A stretch of DNA of 64,000 bases, taken from Gongronella butleri. Taxonomy: Eukaryota > Mucoromycota > Mucoromycetes > Mucorales > Cunninghamellaceae. The position numbers and the translations under genes were made by a program. The notes under the pieces were generated by a model that saw nothing but the letters and a program-made list of their open reading frames with translations, did no database searches and had not been told where the DNA came from. Positions 47,060-58,753 of the stretch are shown one piece after another; position 1 is the stretch's first letter, and every line of letters begins with the position of its first letter. The DNA is taken from NCBI GenBank assembly GCA_025201375.1, contig JAIWZP010000045.1, forward strand, positions 62,001 to 126,000. Direction: 5' to 3'.

Positions 47060-48747
47060 TTAAGATAAGAGGAAGAGCGATGCGGCGCCGAGGACGAGCA
47101 AGCCGACCGAGGAGGCCATGTCGGCGAGTGCGGCGCGTGTGGCGGCGGATTGGGCGCCTGTGTGCTGCTGATTGCTGATGGTGCTGCCCGAGGACGTGGA
47201 TTCGCCTGCCGGTGCGCCTGAAGAAGTTGAGGACGACGCGACCACGCCGTTGCCATTGCCATTGGGGGACGCGGGGGCGAGGCCGACGCGGTTGTTTTGC
47301 AAGTCGTACACCTGGTAGACGGAGCGCAAGGTGGATTCGCCGAGAATATAGGTTGGGGACGACGCGGACGTGGCGGTCATGGGCGCAATGGCAAACATGC
47401 ACTGCTTGGCGGTGTTGACGTCGTCGGTGTCGAGTGGCATGACCAGCTCCGCCATGGGGACGGAAATCTGGATGGCGGATGCGGCGCCCGAAGCAGCGGA
47501 CGTGCCCAATTGGAAGTTGACGGTGGTGGCCGTGTTGGTGCTCTGGCTGCAGTCGACGGTGTACACCATGTTGAACGCGTCGTACACGACTTTGCCTGGA
47601 AGTGTCGCCACCAATTTGGTGACAACGGTCTTTGGCATGTACGTGAGCGTCGTGCCCGTGTCCAGCACAAACGGCTGCAGCGTCTTGAATGTGGTCGAGT
47701 ACCCAGTCGACGTGGAAATCCCCGCGCCAGGCACAGTCCAATACAAATACAGCGCATTGCTCGTCGTCGTATTGCCTGAAGACGAACCAGGCGTAGAAGC
47801 CGCCGTGTTGCCCACATTCGGACTCACAGGCTTATTGCTCTGCACGTTGTAGCTCACAACAGGCACGTATTGAAGCTCGCCATTGAATTTCGTCGCGTCA
47901 ATGCCTAAATTGTCAAAAAAAAAAAATGAGCAAAAGTGGCGTATTTTCGTTTTTTTTCTTTTTTTGATTTGTTCGTACCACCAAAGGTGATTTCCCCCGT
48001 GGGTCCAGTGGCGTGTACACTGTTGAGAAAGATGGAAAACACGGGCTGCGAAATCAATTGCTGTTGCCACAGGTTAAAAACAAAGGGATTGTCGTTTTTC
48101 ACGCCACGTGCAGCATTGAGCCCTGGATAGCCAAGGCCAAAGATACCATTGGCTTGCACACCGCTGGCCACCTGGCCAAGGATGTCCTTTGTGTCATTGG
48201 CAAGCCCAATCATCTGCGATGACACCGTCTTGTCGCCAATGGTCACGGTGTCATAGCCGTACATGCCTTTTGCGCTGCCCTGGCCGTATTGAATGTCGAA
48301 TTTCACAGTGGACTGCGTAAACGTGGACGATGCCTTGGTGTCAAAGCGCGCATAAGGGCAACTTGCCTTTGGGCAGCTTGTCGACGGCACCCAAAGGTCG
48401 GAACTAGGGCAAAAAATAAGGGGAAATGATAAACAAAAGGAAATGAACTAATTAATTCAGCGGTCTGTGCAACCGCCTATTCTCTGTGTTTACTTTTTTA
48501 TTTCTTGTTCTTTTTTATATGTTTCCTACCTGCCGGTGTCGAGTGTCAAGTTAAAAGTCTGAGCAGGTGAGCCAATGCCAACCTGGATCATGTATTCACG
48601 GCCATTGGCATTGTACAAGGCCTCACGCTTGCCGAGAGTCGATGCGTGTTCACGGGGCCGGCTCAAAAGTGGCACGCGAATCGTGTCTTGCGCGAGAACC
48701 GCTGAGGCCACGGTCGTCACCAATAAAATACTCGTACCTATGTGCAT
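47060..48747 (-). CDS. GPI-type aspartic protease 3 (A1, yapsin-like)
   Basis: Exons 48747-48530, 48403-47979 and 47904-47060 on the minus strand give 495 residues. It has a signal peptide (SILLVTTVASAVLA), a propeptide ending STLGKRE, and catalytic DTGSSDLW (Asp70) and DTGTTLTY (about Asp296). A Ser/Gly/Thr-rich stalk (SSSTSSGAPAGESTSSGST) and hydrophobic end (SVGLLVLGAASLFLLS) indicate a GPI anchor. It lacks the middle intron that proteases 1 and 2 have after the flap region, but keeps the intron inside the DTGS codon and the one after FGG. As the most upstream copy on the minus strand, it heads the tandem array. Confidence 0.94.
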
Positions 48748-49811
48748 ACGAAAGGAGTGGAAGGGGGGTAAAAATACAAAATGAGAGAGAGAAAAAAGGA
48801 GGGGCGGAAATGGGTGGTATAAAACAGGGTGGAGGGAGGGGGAAAAAAGGCTAGCCAGCAGCACTTATATACAAAAAGTCGAAAAAGACGGGGCAATAAA
48901 AGAAAAGAAAGTAAAGAAGCTCGAGAACGCCGGGCATCCAAAGAAGCTCTTCATTTTAAAGCTTGCCGCCATGCCTTTTTCTACCAATTTGCCGCGGCCT
49001 TTCAACTTTGCTCGCTGATGGAACCTTGCACAAGGCCATTACCGAGTAAATGACGATCCTTTGCGTGTTTTTTCCAAATGTAAAAATAAAACGTGCAGAA
49101 ATCACATACGAGGGGTGACAACGGGACCCTATTGCTTCATCTATGCGCGTCAATGACGCGGGCCAGACGCTGGGAAATGGCACGGTGGCACTTTTTAAGG
49201 CCTGTGTCACTCTTTATTTCAAGAAGCATCGAACCAAGATCACGTCCGTTTGAGATGATGCCCGGCTACGTGGATGCTAGAGGACCCCATAAAGAGAGCA
49301 TTGGGCTTTCTATCATATCATAGGCATTCTCTTTTCTTTCAATCAACAATGCGAATGCCAGTAGGAGTTTGCACAGCTGCAACATAATGGCATGATGCGC
49401 CATAGCGAAGCTCTCGTATCCATCCCTTTTTCTTTCATCAAGCGTCGATTGTTACTGAGGCGCTCATATCATTGAACAAAAGAAAGAAAAAAAATAGGAA
49501 AAACCTTGAAAAAAAAAGTGTAAATGCGAGAGATAAGCCCCGCCGGCCTGTTTGACGAGCACTAATGCACTGGCGAGCGCTCCATGAACATTGCTGCGCC
49601 CGATTAGACTCGTCGGATGGGTGGTTGAGGCGAGAAAAAACGCCTATTGCTTTGCAGAAAAAACCATTTTGCCATTTCTCATTGTGGGCGAGCCACAGGG
49701 AAATTATTTGTTGGTGATGAAGCCCAAGTGGGCATCAATGCAGGAAATCCCGCTTTTGGGAAATTGTCGTTGACCGAGGTGACACAATGAAGTCATCGGC
49801 CTAAAAACCAA

Positions 49812-49848
<37 letters not shown>

Positions 49849-50016
49849 TTTTCTAATGGAGTGGCGCATAAAAAGGAGGCGACCATCACACGGTGCGTTT
49901 TCAAAATGATGATTTGACCCATTGGCCGCAATAAAAAAAAAAAAAAGCAAAGAGGGGAGAACTAGCCACGAAAAAAAGCTCATTGACCTCAGCGAAAAAC
50001 AAAAAAAAGAGCATTG
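48748..50016. other. Intergenic, divergent between protease 3 and the membrane protein gene
   Basis: 1.27 kb. The plus strand at 48760-48920 is purine-rich, a pyrimidine-rich leader for protease 3. A (CA)n tract sits at 49813-49847. Nothing else is recognised in 49000-49800. Confidence 0.55.
49813..49847 (+). repeat. (AC)n microsatellite
   Basis: 35 bp of uninterrupted AC dinucleotides in an intergenic region. Confidence 0.95.
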
Positions 50017-50343
50017 ATGCTTCTTTTCCATGTTGCCCGTTTGTCTCCGCTTCTCGTCATAGGCTCATTGTCGTGCCACCAATCTTTGGGAACATCCAAT
50101 GATGTCCCCGCACCCACCAATGCCATGGAAGCGCGTAAGATTTTGCCCACGTTCTCCATCTTTTATTGTTTTTACACATTTTGTTTGTTAGATGACCCCA
50201 TTTACAACTATGTGCCGCTGCAGCAGCGCCAGTGGAGCGTGGTAAAAGACCGTTCCCGGATGTGGTGTGGAAAAAGGGGACGGGGGGAAACAGCAAGGGC
50301 ATAGCGGGCCATGGTCGGTTTTGATTAAATTTGACCCGTTTCT

Positions 50344-50378
<35 letters not shown>

Positions 50379-50826
50379 AATGCAGGTGGTAGGCACGGTG
50401 TTGGTGATTGTGACACTGTTGCTGCTTGTTTTTGCGGCGATGCTGACGGTGCACATGCGACGAGCTAAAAAGCGGGCCGAAGAAAAAAAGGCGAGTTGTA
50501 CGACCATGTTAATTGTTCAGCCGGCGGACACATGTCCTGGGCGACTCTCGTTGATGATTCGCCGATCGTTGCACTTGCCATCGCCCAAGCAACAACATGG
50601 CATGCCGCCCTCATCGCCGTGTATTGATCCGGAGCTCCAGGCAGCTATTCACGCCGCGGCACTGTTGCCTTCGCCCTCGTCGTCGCCACCGTCGCCTACA
50701 AACATGCCATCGAACACAACCACTCAATCAACAAGCGCATCAGGCTCCACCTTGCTCATCCATCACGAAACCTCATCTCATGTTGATCCCATTTTACATG
50801 CAAAGTCCATCAAAAAAGAAAAATAA
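50017..50826 (+). CDS. Orphan single-pass membrane protein
   Basis: Exons 50017-50134, 50192-50241 and 50386-50826 give 202 residues. The N-terminus MLLFHVARLSPLLVIGSLSC is a probable signal peptide. A short luminal segment (NAMEAHDPIYNYVPLQQRQW) leads into one strong transmembrane helix (VVGTVLVIVTLLLLVFAAML), followed by basic HMRRAKKRAEEKK (cytosolic side by the positive-inside rule). The tail of about 110 residues is Ser/Pro/Thr-rich. This looks like a small type I membrane or mating/septum-type adaptor, but I recognise no family. Intron 2 has about 31 T. Confidence 0.65.
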
Positions 50827-51018
50827 AGCGGTGCGAGCCTCCCAATCTCAGGAGAATTTATTTTTTTTTTCACATGCCAAATGCGGACGCTGAATCGACG
50901 AGATGGAGGTGATTCAAAATCGCACAAAAGGCATTAAAATTTGGACTTTTCTCATTTCTTCTTCTCCACATTTTTTTTTTTTTCATTGTTCGCATACCCC
51001 TCACATTTTTTTTTCATC

Positions 51019-52012
51019 ATGTCCTCGGCACTTACCACATTACCCTCAAATTCGCCCTCTTTACGCTTCGTGCCTCAATGGCTGTTGCGTCTCATTGGCC
51101 TGTCGTCGCTGGCCATCGCCTTGATTCAATTCGCCGCCAGCTGCCGGCTCGCTTTCTTTGGCAAACACGCGGCTACCACGGTGCTTCCTGAGCAAAAGCG
51201 GCTAAAGAGAACCAGCAGCAGCCTCGCTGACATCCAAAATGGCAAGGTAAGTAGAAAAAAAAAAAGAAAAATACGAGGCTCAATTGACTCAATTGGCTCA
51301 TTTTTGCTCCATTAGCTCCAGAATTCATACCAGATCCCTTCGCCGCCAAGGCGGCAGCCATCGCCGACGTCTCCACACGGAGCCACACAAACCCCGTGGC
51401 GATCGAGACTTTTCAACACACTCAACTTGAAAAAGAAAAAGATCATGACGGTGTCTGTCAAAAATGTACGTTTGAAACCACTATTTTTGCCCCGTGTTTA
51501 CTGAGCTCATTTTCCTCTCTTTTTTTTAGACGATTCTATGGAATCCTTCGCAAGATGTGGAATTGCCGAATCACGCGTTCCACGAGAATGCCGTGGCATT
51601 GATGATGCGGCTGTGCGCTCAGTACGAGGTGCATTTTCTGGTGCAGAGCAACACGGATGAGGAACGGGATCAATTGCACGCGTTGCTTTTGCCATTGCGG
51701 CGGCTCGTGGACCCATCGCGCGTCGTGTATTGCTCGGATGCTGTAACAAAGCAACGCATTGTGCGTGCCATTTCTCCAGACGTGCACGTCGAAGGTGGAT
51801 GGGAATTGGACGATGGCGAGGACATGGTGCGCGCGCTACGCGACAATGTCGACAAGATCGTGTGGATCATTACACGCCGTAGACGCACTTCCTTCAACAA
51901 GCACAATATCCAGCAAAAGGACCAAGACATCCTCACCCCAAATGTCGAACTCACAGATGCCTTCCTCGATACCACTCTGGCAGAGCAAGTTGGCTTTGTC
52001 GTTGACAATTAG
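51019..52012 (+). CDS. PEX22: Peroxin-22, membrane anchor of Pex4
   Basis: Pex22 anchors the ubiquitin-conjugating enzyme Pex4 on the cytosolic face of peroxisomes for Pex5 recycling. Exons 51019-51246, 51316-51465 and 51530-52012 give 286 residues, longer than the yeast protein (180). A membrane helix lies near residues 20-45 (WLLRLIGLSSLAIALIQFAA). A Ser/Pro-rich linker leads to the globular domain: MTVSVKNTILWNPS, FHENAVALMMRLCAQYEVHF, SNTDEERDQL, VDPSRVVYCSD and ISPDVHVEGGWE. These blocks match the Pex22 fold, a Rossmann-like domain. The intron 2/3 junction falls in VKN-TILWNPS. Confidence 0.88.
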
Positions 52013-52132
52013 AATCCTTTTTTTTTTCTTTTTTTTTTTCGCCATTTTCCCTCTTTTCATCTCCATTTGCAAATGCCGTGTCACGATATCCTCCTTTTGT
52101 TCCCATTTTCCCCGCATATTTTTTTTTTTAGC

Positions 52133-52138
52133 AATAAA
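52133..52138 (+). terminator. Polyadenylation signal of PEX22
   Basis: AATAAA, 121 nt after the stop codon, following a T-rich stretch. Confidence 0.5.
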
Positions 52139-53069
52139 TATCTTAACCAGTGAAACAGACCCTTTGATCACTTGATGCACATGACATCACTCTTCCGAGG
52201 TCGAATCTTGGCTGAAAGGATGCGTCCAAAACAGGGAAACGCCCTCAAATTTAGAAAAAGATGAAAAAGCCCAGCCCAAACCGTCCCTTTGTGGCTCGTC
52301 AGGTCACGTGCGCAGGGTCTTATTTTCAAGGACAATTGTAGCCACGTGAGGCGTGCCAATAGTTTTGCCGCGCTTTTTCCATTCCGTTTCAACCGATCTT
52401 GTGTCACGAAAATCGGCAGAATGTACGTCCCTGGAGATATCATACATCCCGCTGGATTTGACGGCTAATGCACATGGATCCGTCAAAACGTCAATCGGGG
52501 TCCCTCAACAAATCGATAAAAGGAAATCCGTCAAGTGTCTACAGCACCATTTTGCAAATTCGATGAAATTACGCTCCCAACATTAGACCTGCCGCGTGTA
52601 TCAAGTCAATCATCGCCCGCAAACCTAAACAGGCGACCCATCTTTGACAACGCGCCGCTATCGTGCGTATCTGGTGTCACCAATTCTCGTTCATCGGCAC
52701 TGTCCTTGGTAAAAGTGAAAAAAAATGAAAGAAAAGGAGCAAATCAATCAAACCAAAGAGTAGAACGAGCTTATCAATTGTTGTGGAGGCACGCTAGCTT
52801 TGTCCCCAGGCTTTTCTCCAGGACCGCCCATCACAATAAAACAAAAACACGCATCTTAAAATATGCCTGATCGGCCAAATCAAGATTTTCGGCGATTGCC
52901 TTGGTTTGGATCGATCAATCCTTTTCCAAACTTTGTAAAACATGGTTAAATTTGCGGGGGAAAAACGTGGCGGATAAAGTTTTGACCCGGTTGGATCATT
53001 TTGGCAGGAGAAGCTTAGCCGAAGATTGATTTCAAGAAAAAGATAACGTCACCTTGGCAACCAAGGCAC
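52139..53069. other. Intergenic, no gene recognised
   Basis: About 930 bp of mixed composition downstream of PEX22. No open frame with family resemblance, no tRNA-like boxes and no copy of R1 or R3 is seen. Confidence 0.55.
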
Positions 53070-54000
53070 TGTGAGGCTCCGAAACGCGTTCCAAAGTGCA
53101 GTCGCTAGCAAGAAACCCTGGATGGAGCTCATTGGTGAGCTGCCCCAAATCATGGAAACCCAACAACTCGCAATAGTCAAAAATCAGCCGTCGCGAGCTC
53201 GAAAACCAAAATCGAAAAATGGGTTTCCAGAATCCTGCCAAACTTGTACACCAGGTGGATCGCATGGAGAAACCACGGCAATGGCAAAAAAAGAGTGGGA
53301 TCGATCTGCTGGTTGACGAGCAATTCGCAAATTTAGATTAAATTTCGATCGCGAATTGTACGGGAAAAACGCGTCGTTTAAGCCGCACTGACGCGTCCAT
53401 AAGCAAGAGACACGCCAGGTGCATGGAATTAAATAGAGACAGGTGCGTGTCATGCGACGCCTGACGCGGTTTATCGCGCATCCAAGTTACCCCGCAAACA
53501 AGCAGCCCGCATTCATTCCGCCTGGAACGTGTTTTTTCCAGTGATCATCGATAGCCACGTATGCAACAGACCGTGCTCTTTCTGATGGTCTCTGTTTCGC
53601 GGCTCTGCGACCAGTTTTCGTCGACCTTTTCTAGACCCGAAAAAAAGAGGCAAACTCCATTTTACGCGACAACCAGTCAATGCACCCTGGGTTTTTATTG
53701 CTTTTCTGTCGGTGAATGCGGTGTGTTTACCATGGGGTTGAATGGCGTGGCGATCCGAGGACCTAAATTTCGCATTTTTCAAATATTCGACTGCACCCCT
53801 TATAAAATCCGCGATTTTTATATGTGGTCACTGCTCGGCATTTAATGATCGCAGTGCTGCAAGAGTGGGCTCATTTGAACGAGAAGGCGTGGAATCGCTG
53901 GTTCAAAGCACGCATGGTCCTGCAGGATGCAAGATCACTAGCAGGAAATCAAAAAGCAATAAAAAACGCCAAATTGCGATTTTCTCGATGACTAGTGGAT
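53070..54000 (+). repeat. Dispersed repeat R2, copy b
   Basis: Collinear with 20212-21125. The best matches are 53235-53490 and 53575-53885. It lies some 290 bp before the UTP21 start. An ORF beginning MAWRSEDLN occurs in both copies, but most differences between them are amino-acid-changing, so it is not treated as a gene. Confidence 0.8.
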
Positions 54001-54287
54001 GGATATCCATTATTATTGAACAACACATTAGTGCAGGACCATGAATCTAAATCTTGTACAGGACACTTGGTGCGCATTGGCTCAAAAGGCGGTGATTTTT
54101 GCATAAAAGTGGATCACTTTTTTCGCGTCTCGAGCGGCCTTTGAAAGCCGCATGTTCGTCCTCCTTTTTTTAGACTTACTCAAATCATGTCGGAAATTGC
54201 TAACGGTGGCGCCCTCAAGCCAAATCTCAAAGTTTTTTTTTTTTTCGTCTTTTCTCTTTTTTTTCTTTCTTTTTCTCTCTTGTTGCT
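54001..54287 (+). promoter_or_regulatory. UTP21 upstream region
   Basis: Ends in a T/CT-rich leader (54228-54280) directly before the ATG at 54288. No TATA box is seen. Confidence 0.45.
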
Positions 54288-54760
54288 ATGGTTGACTCGA
54301 CAATGACTGCTGATGTGAAGAAGCGCAAGGTGGACAAAGTTGCCAAGCGCACGAATCGGTCCCGGATCTACCAGCCCTTCCGAGCTCTCGGCTACATTAC
54401 CAATGACACGCCCTTTGTCGTTGAATCTCGCGGCCAAGAGTACTTTTTGACCACGAGTGTGGGCCACAACTTCCAGACGTACAATGTAAGCGATCCGATC
54501 TCGCCTGTGAACGATGATTCTCATCTTTTTTTTTGTCTTTAATTTTGTCTAGCTGGCGAAAATGCATCTTTTGTTCGTTGGTCCGACGACGGACGAACCC
54601 ATTTCGGCCATGACGAGCGCCGCAGGCGTCACGTACGTGGCCACGGGCAACAAGGTGCTGTCGTACAAGCGAGGACGCGAGGTAAGGATTGAAAAAAAAA
54701 AAAAAAAAAAAACTGGGTCGATGGGGCACGGCAATCGACAAATTGACGACCAACGCACTA

Positions 54761-54791
<31 letters not shown>

Positions 54792-57700
54792 GGTGCACCG
54801 TCTGCAAGGTGCGGGCAAGTTCACGATTGTACAATTGATTGTGATGGGCCAGCTTGTTGCTGGTCTGTGCGACGACAACAGTCTGCGCGTGTGGGACATG
54901 GCCAAGAACGAATTGTACCTTGAAATCGAGTTTGGCGATCAATTCACGGCCACAACGATGCTGCACCCGAGCACGTACCTCAACAAGTTGCTGATTGCGA
55001 GCACGCAGGGCACCATGCAGCTGTGGAACATCCGCAACAACAAATTGATCTACCAATTCAAGCCGCTGGGCTCGGCCGTCTCATGTCTTGTGCAGTCGCC
55101 CGTGATTGATGTTGTTGCCGTCGGCTTGCTCGATGGCGCCGTCCATTTGTACAACATCAAGATGGACGAGAAGATTGACAGCGTGCACCAGGATGATCGT
55201 GTCACCGCCATCTCGTTCCGCACTGGTACAACAACGAAAAAAAGAAAAAAAATCAAATCTGAACACCATCTCACCCCTTGTTTTTTTTTCCATTAGACGG
55301 CGAGCAAGTGATGGCTTCGGCCAACATGCATGGCGACGTTGCATTGTGGGACCTTGAGAATCGGCGCTTGTTGCACATCATGAAGGGCGCGCACGACGGT
55401 GTTGTGTCGTCGTTGTGCTTTTTGGATAATCAGCCGATTTTGGTGACTGCCGGCAGCGACAATGCGGTGAAGCTGTGGATGTTTGAAAAGGAGAATGCGG
55501 TGCCGCGCATTTGGAAGTCGCGGTCGGGCCATTACGCGCCGCCGAGCAAAATCAGATACTATGGCGATGAGGGCTATGTGATTCTTAGCAGCGGCCGCGA
55601 CCAGGCGCTGCGCCTCTTTGCCGTGCACAAGGACAACCAATCGGTCGAATTCTCGCAGGGCCAGCTCGAGAAAAAGGCAAAGTCGCGCAATCTCAAGATG
55701 CAAGACCTGAAATTGCCGCTGATCACCGATTTCGCGTGCTGCACCGCCAAGCAAAAGGAATGGGACAATATTCTGACAAGCCACTTGAACGACGTTGCCG
55801 GCCGCACATGGTCCACCAAGAACAAGGTGCTTGGCAGCCACACTTTTATGAGCGCGTCAAAGACGGCCGTCAAGGTAAAAAAAAAATCTCGCTTTCTTTT
55901 ACTTTTTTTTCTCCCTCTTTTTCCCTGAGTTCTCACGTGCTATGTTTTCTTTAGGTGACGGAGATCAGTGCGTGTGGCAATTTTGGCCTGCTTGGCACGA
56001 GTTCCGGGCAGATTGATATGTTTAACATGCAATCTGGCGCGTTCCGACGCTCGTTTGGCGGCGATGACGGCCACAAGAAGCCCGTGACGGGCCTGGCAAC
56101 GGACGCGATCACGCGGTACCTGATCAGCTCGTCCGTGGACCGCACCGTCAAGATTTGGGACTTTAAGACCGGCGCTGTGATCAAAACCATCGAACTTGAG
56201 GCGCCTGTCGTCGCCATTCGCTATCTGCGCGACACGGATCTGCTTGCCGTTGTGTGTGATGACCTTGGCATCCGCATCATCGACATTGAAACGTACAGAG
56301 TGGTCCGTGAATTCTGGGGCCATCGTAACCGCATCACCGACATGGTAATTATACACGGAGAAGAACAGAAAAAAAAAACAAATTCACACAAAAAAAGGCG
56401 TCGTCCTCACTCCAATTGCCCTCTCCCCCCCCCTACTTGCTTTCTATTAGACATTCAGCCCGGATGGCCGCTGGCTGGTGACATCGTCGCTGGATGCCAC
56501 GGTGCGCACGTGGGATTTGCCGACGGGCACGATGGTTGACATTTTCAAGGTGCAAGACGTGGTGACGAGTCTGACGTTTGCGCCGTCGGGCGAGTTCCTG
56601 GCGACCGCGCACGTGGACAATGTCGGTATCTTTTTGTGGGCCAATCGATGCCAATTCACCAATGTGTCGCTGCACAGCATCTCGGAGGACGAGCAAGTGC
56701 AATTGCTGTCTCTGCCATCGCTGGCCACCGAGCAATCCGATGGTAAGACACGACACGTGGAGAAGAAAAGAAAAAAGGGTGTCCGCGCGCGCAATCACAC
56801 ATTAAACTCTCTTTTTCTTAATTTTTGGCTTTTTTAGATGAGGGTGTCAGCGATGATGATGACGACGCCACGGCTCAAACGGTTGACACTGACTCGCAAC
56901 ACGACCAGCTGACCGACAAGATGATCACCTTGTCTCTGGAGCCCCGTTCCAAATGGCAAAATCTGCTGCATCTAGAAACAATCAAGGTAAAAAATCACAA
57001 ATCACAAAAAGTCAGGTTCAGTGGCGCCATCAGATGACATGTCACAAAAAAAAATTGGAGAAAACAAAAAACAAAAAAACAAAAAAAGAGGAGGATCGAC
57101 TGATGGCGCGTGTTTCTTTTGTTGTTTTTTGTGTCTGTAGCAACGCAACAAGCCCAAGGAGGCGCCCAAGGCTCCCGAGCAGGCGCCCTTCTTTTTGCCC
57201 ACGGTAGCGGGCGCGAAGCCGACGTTTGCGCAAGACGACAAACAAGCTCATCAGCTGACGGCTGGCGACGACGCCGAAGCGCAGTCGAGACGCATCCATT
57301 ACAATGAACTTGTGACCGAAACAGAGTTTACCCGCCTGTTGCGACTGGGTCATGAAAAGGCTTGTGATTGTAAGACCCAATGCCCCCGAAAAGAAAAAAA
57401 AAAAAAAAAGAATCTGGAACTGACAGCCTTCGTTTTTCCCCCTTTGGGTTTTCCCCTACTCTATTTTTTTTTTTTATGCTTTTTAGACACCGAATTTGTG
57501 GACCATGCCAAATCATTGCACCCCTCAAGCATGGATTTGGAATTGCGAACGTTGACGATCGATCCGGAGCTGTCGTGCATCAATTGGCTTTTGGAGGCGC
57601 TGCTTTTCATGCTCAAGACGCGCAAGAACTTTGAGCTTGCGCAATCGTGGTGCCACGCCTTTTTGACCATCCATGGCGACCTGATCGTTGCGAATCCTGA

Positions 57701-57818
57701 CAATTCGCTGCACACCAAGCTAAAAGATATCCTTGTTTGCCAGCAAGACGAGTATGGCCGCCTCGCCGAGCAAATCCATTATGGCCTTTGTGTCATTGAC
57801 TTTGCTCGCAAGTCGTAG
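54288..57818 (+). CDS. UTP21: U3 snoRNP / SSU processome WD-repeat protein Utp21 (WDR36)
   Basis: Subunit of the UTP-B complex of the SSU processome, needed for 18S rRNA maturation in the nucleolus. Nine exons (54288-54485, 54553-54681, 54793-55225, 55297-55874, 55955-56344, 56451-56742, 56838-56986, 57141-57369, 57487-57818) give 909 residues; yeast Utp21 has 939. The start has a basic KKRKVDKVAKR and RIYQPFRALGYI. Tandem WD repeats follow (DNSLRVWDM, DGAVHLYN, HGDVALWDL, SDNAVKLWMF, DRTVKIWDF, DATVRTWDL). An acidic DDDDDATAQT linker leads to the C-terminal Utp21 domain (FTRLLRLG, LRTLTIDPE, NWLLEALLFMLKTRKNFELAQSW). The acceptor of intron 2 is preceded by about 20 A. Confidence 0.96.
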
Positions 57819-58041
57819 ACCTCTTTTTTTTTATATTTTCTCCATTTGAACGGTTCATGTACACACACAAACACACTTTTTCTTTTTTCTCCACCTCTTT
57901 CATATCCCCTTTTTTTTTGCATTGATTAGAAAATGGCATCCATTTGCACTACCTTTTTTCCTACTTTTTTTCCCCTACTTTTCGACGTTTCTCATCTTGT
58001 TTTTCTTCTTCATCGCTTCATTGACATTCCAATTTGCATTT

Positions 58042-58611
58042 TTATAAAGGTATTTTATTATTGCGCGAATGGTGCTTGTAATGTATATGAGCGTGTGAGG
58101 GCATGTGAGACCTGTGAGACGTGTGTTGGGCGGGGGAATCTTGGGGGATGGTGGAAGGTGTGACAAGTCGGCGCAGAGACTCGAGCAAAGGGTCCTGGAA
58201 GTGCCTTAAACAGTGGTATTCCCGATTGACTCGCTCCATTTCTTTGGTCAGCCGTTTCATGTTGGCCGGGTGATCCAGGCAATTCTTGTCGTCGGCCAAA
58301 AACGATTGTCGTTGCAACCACAGCTTGCGCTGCGTCCGATTGGGCGCATCGTGGGATGTTGTGTGATGCTGTTGCTGCTGCTGAAGCTGCTGAGGCTGCT
58401 GTGGAGGTTGATGCTTGGCCAGCTGCGATTGCAGCACCAGCAAATAAAGCCGCTGTTGAGAAATGCGCGCATTGGGTTCGTCCTTGATGCCCTTGTTGGC
58501 CGCGTCTGTGTCGCTTTTATCGTCAATGCTTGGTGATCTGCTGCACGCAAGCTGCGCCACGTCCACGGACAAGCTCGAATTGTGTAGAAATGGATTCGCG
58601 CGTAATAACAT
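58042..58611 (-). CDS. Orphan Gln/His-rich protein
   Basis: A single-exon frame of 189 residues starting at 58611 (MLLRANPFLHNSSLSVDVAQ). It is preceded on its strand by a T/CT-rich tract as in neighbouring genes. The middle is polyQ with His (QLQQQQQHH). The C-terminal half has a charged helical stretch (NMKRLTKEMERVNREYHCLRHFQDPLLESLRRLV) and a His/Ser-rich tail. I do not recognise it. It may be a real lineage-specific gene, or a 3' exon of the gene upstream, although the ATG37-like gene ends with its own stop at 58754. Confidence 0.45.
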   Translation of the reverse strand: MLLRANPFLHNSSLSVDVAQLACSRSPSIDDKSDTDAANKGIKDEPNARISQQRLYLLVLQSQLAKHQPPQQPQQLQQQQQHHTTSHDAPNRTQRKLWLQRQSFLADDKNCLDHPANMKRLTKEMERVNREYHCLRHFQDPLLESLRRLVTPSTIPQDSPAQHTSHRSHMPSHAHIHYKHHSRNNKIPL

Positions 58612-58753
58612 GAAAGAGGAAGAAAAAAAAAAGTTTAATAAAGAGTGGGAAGAGAGAGAGCGAAAAAGTATGCACAAAAAAAAGGTTCTAGAAATACAAG
58701 ATTGGGTGCACATCAAAGAAAGCCACGAAACCAGCAGATCAAAACATCTGATT

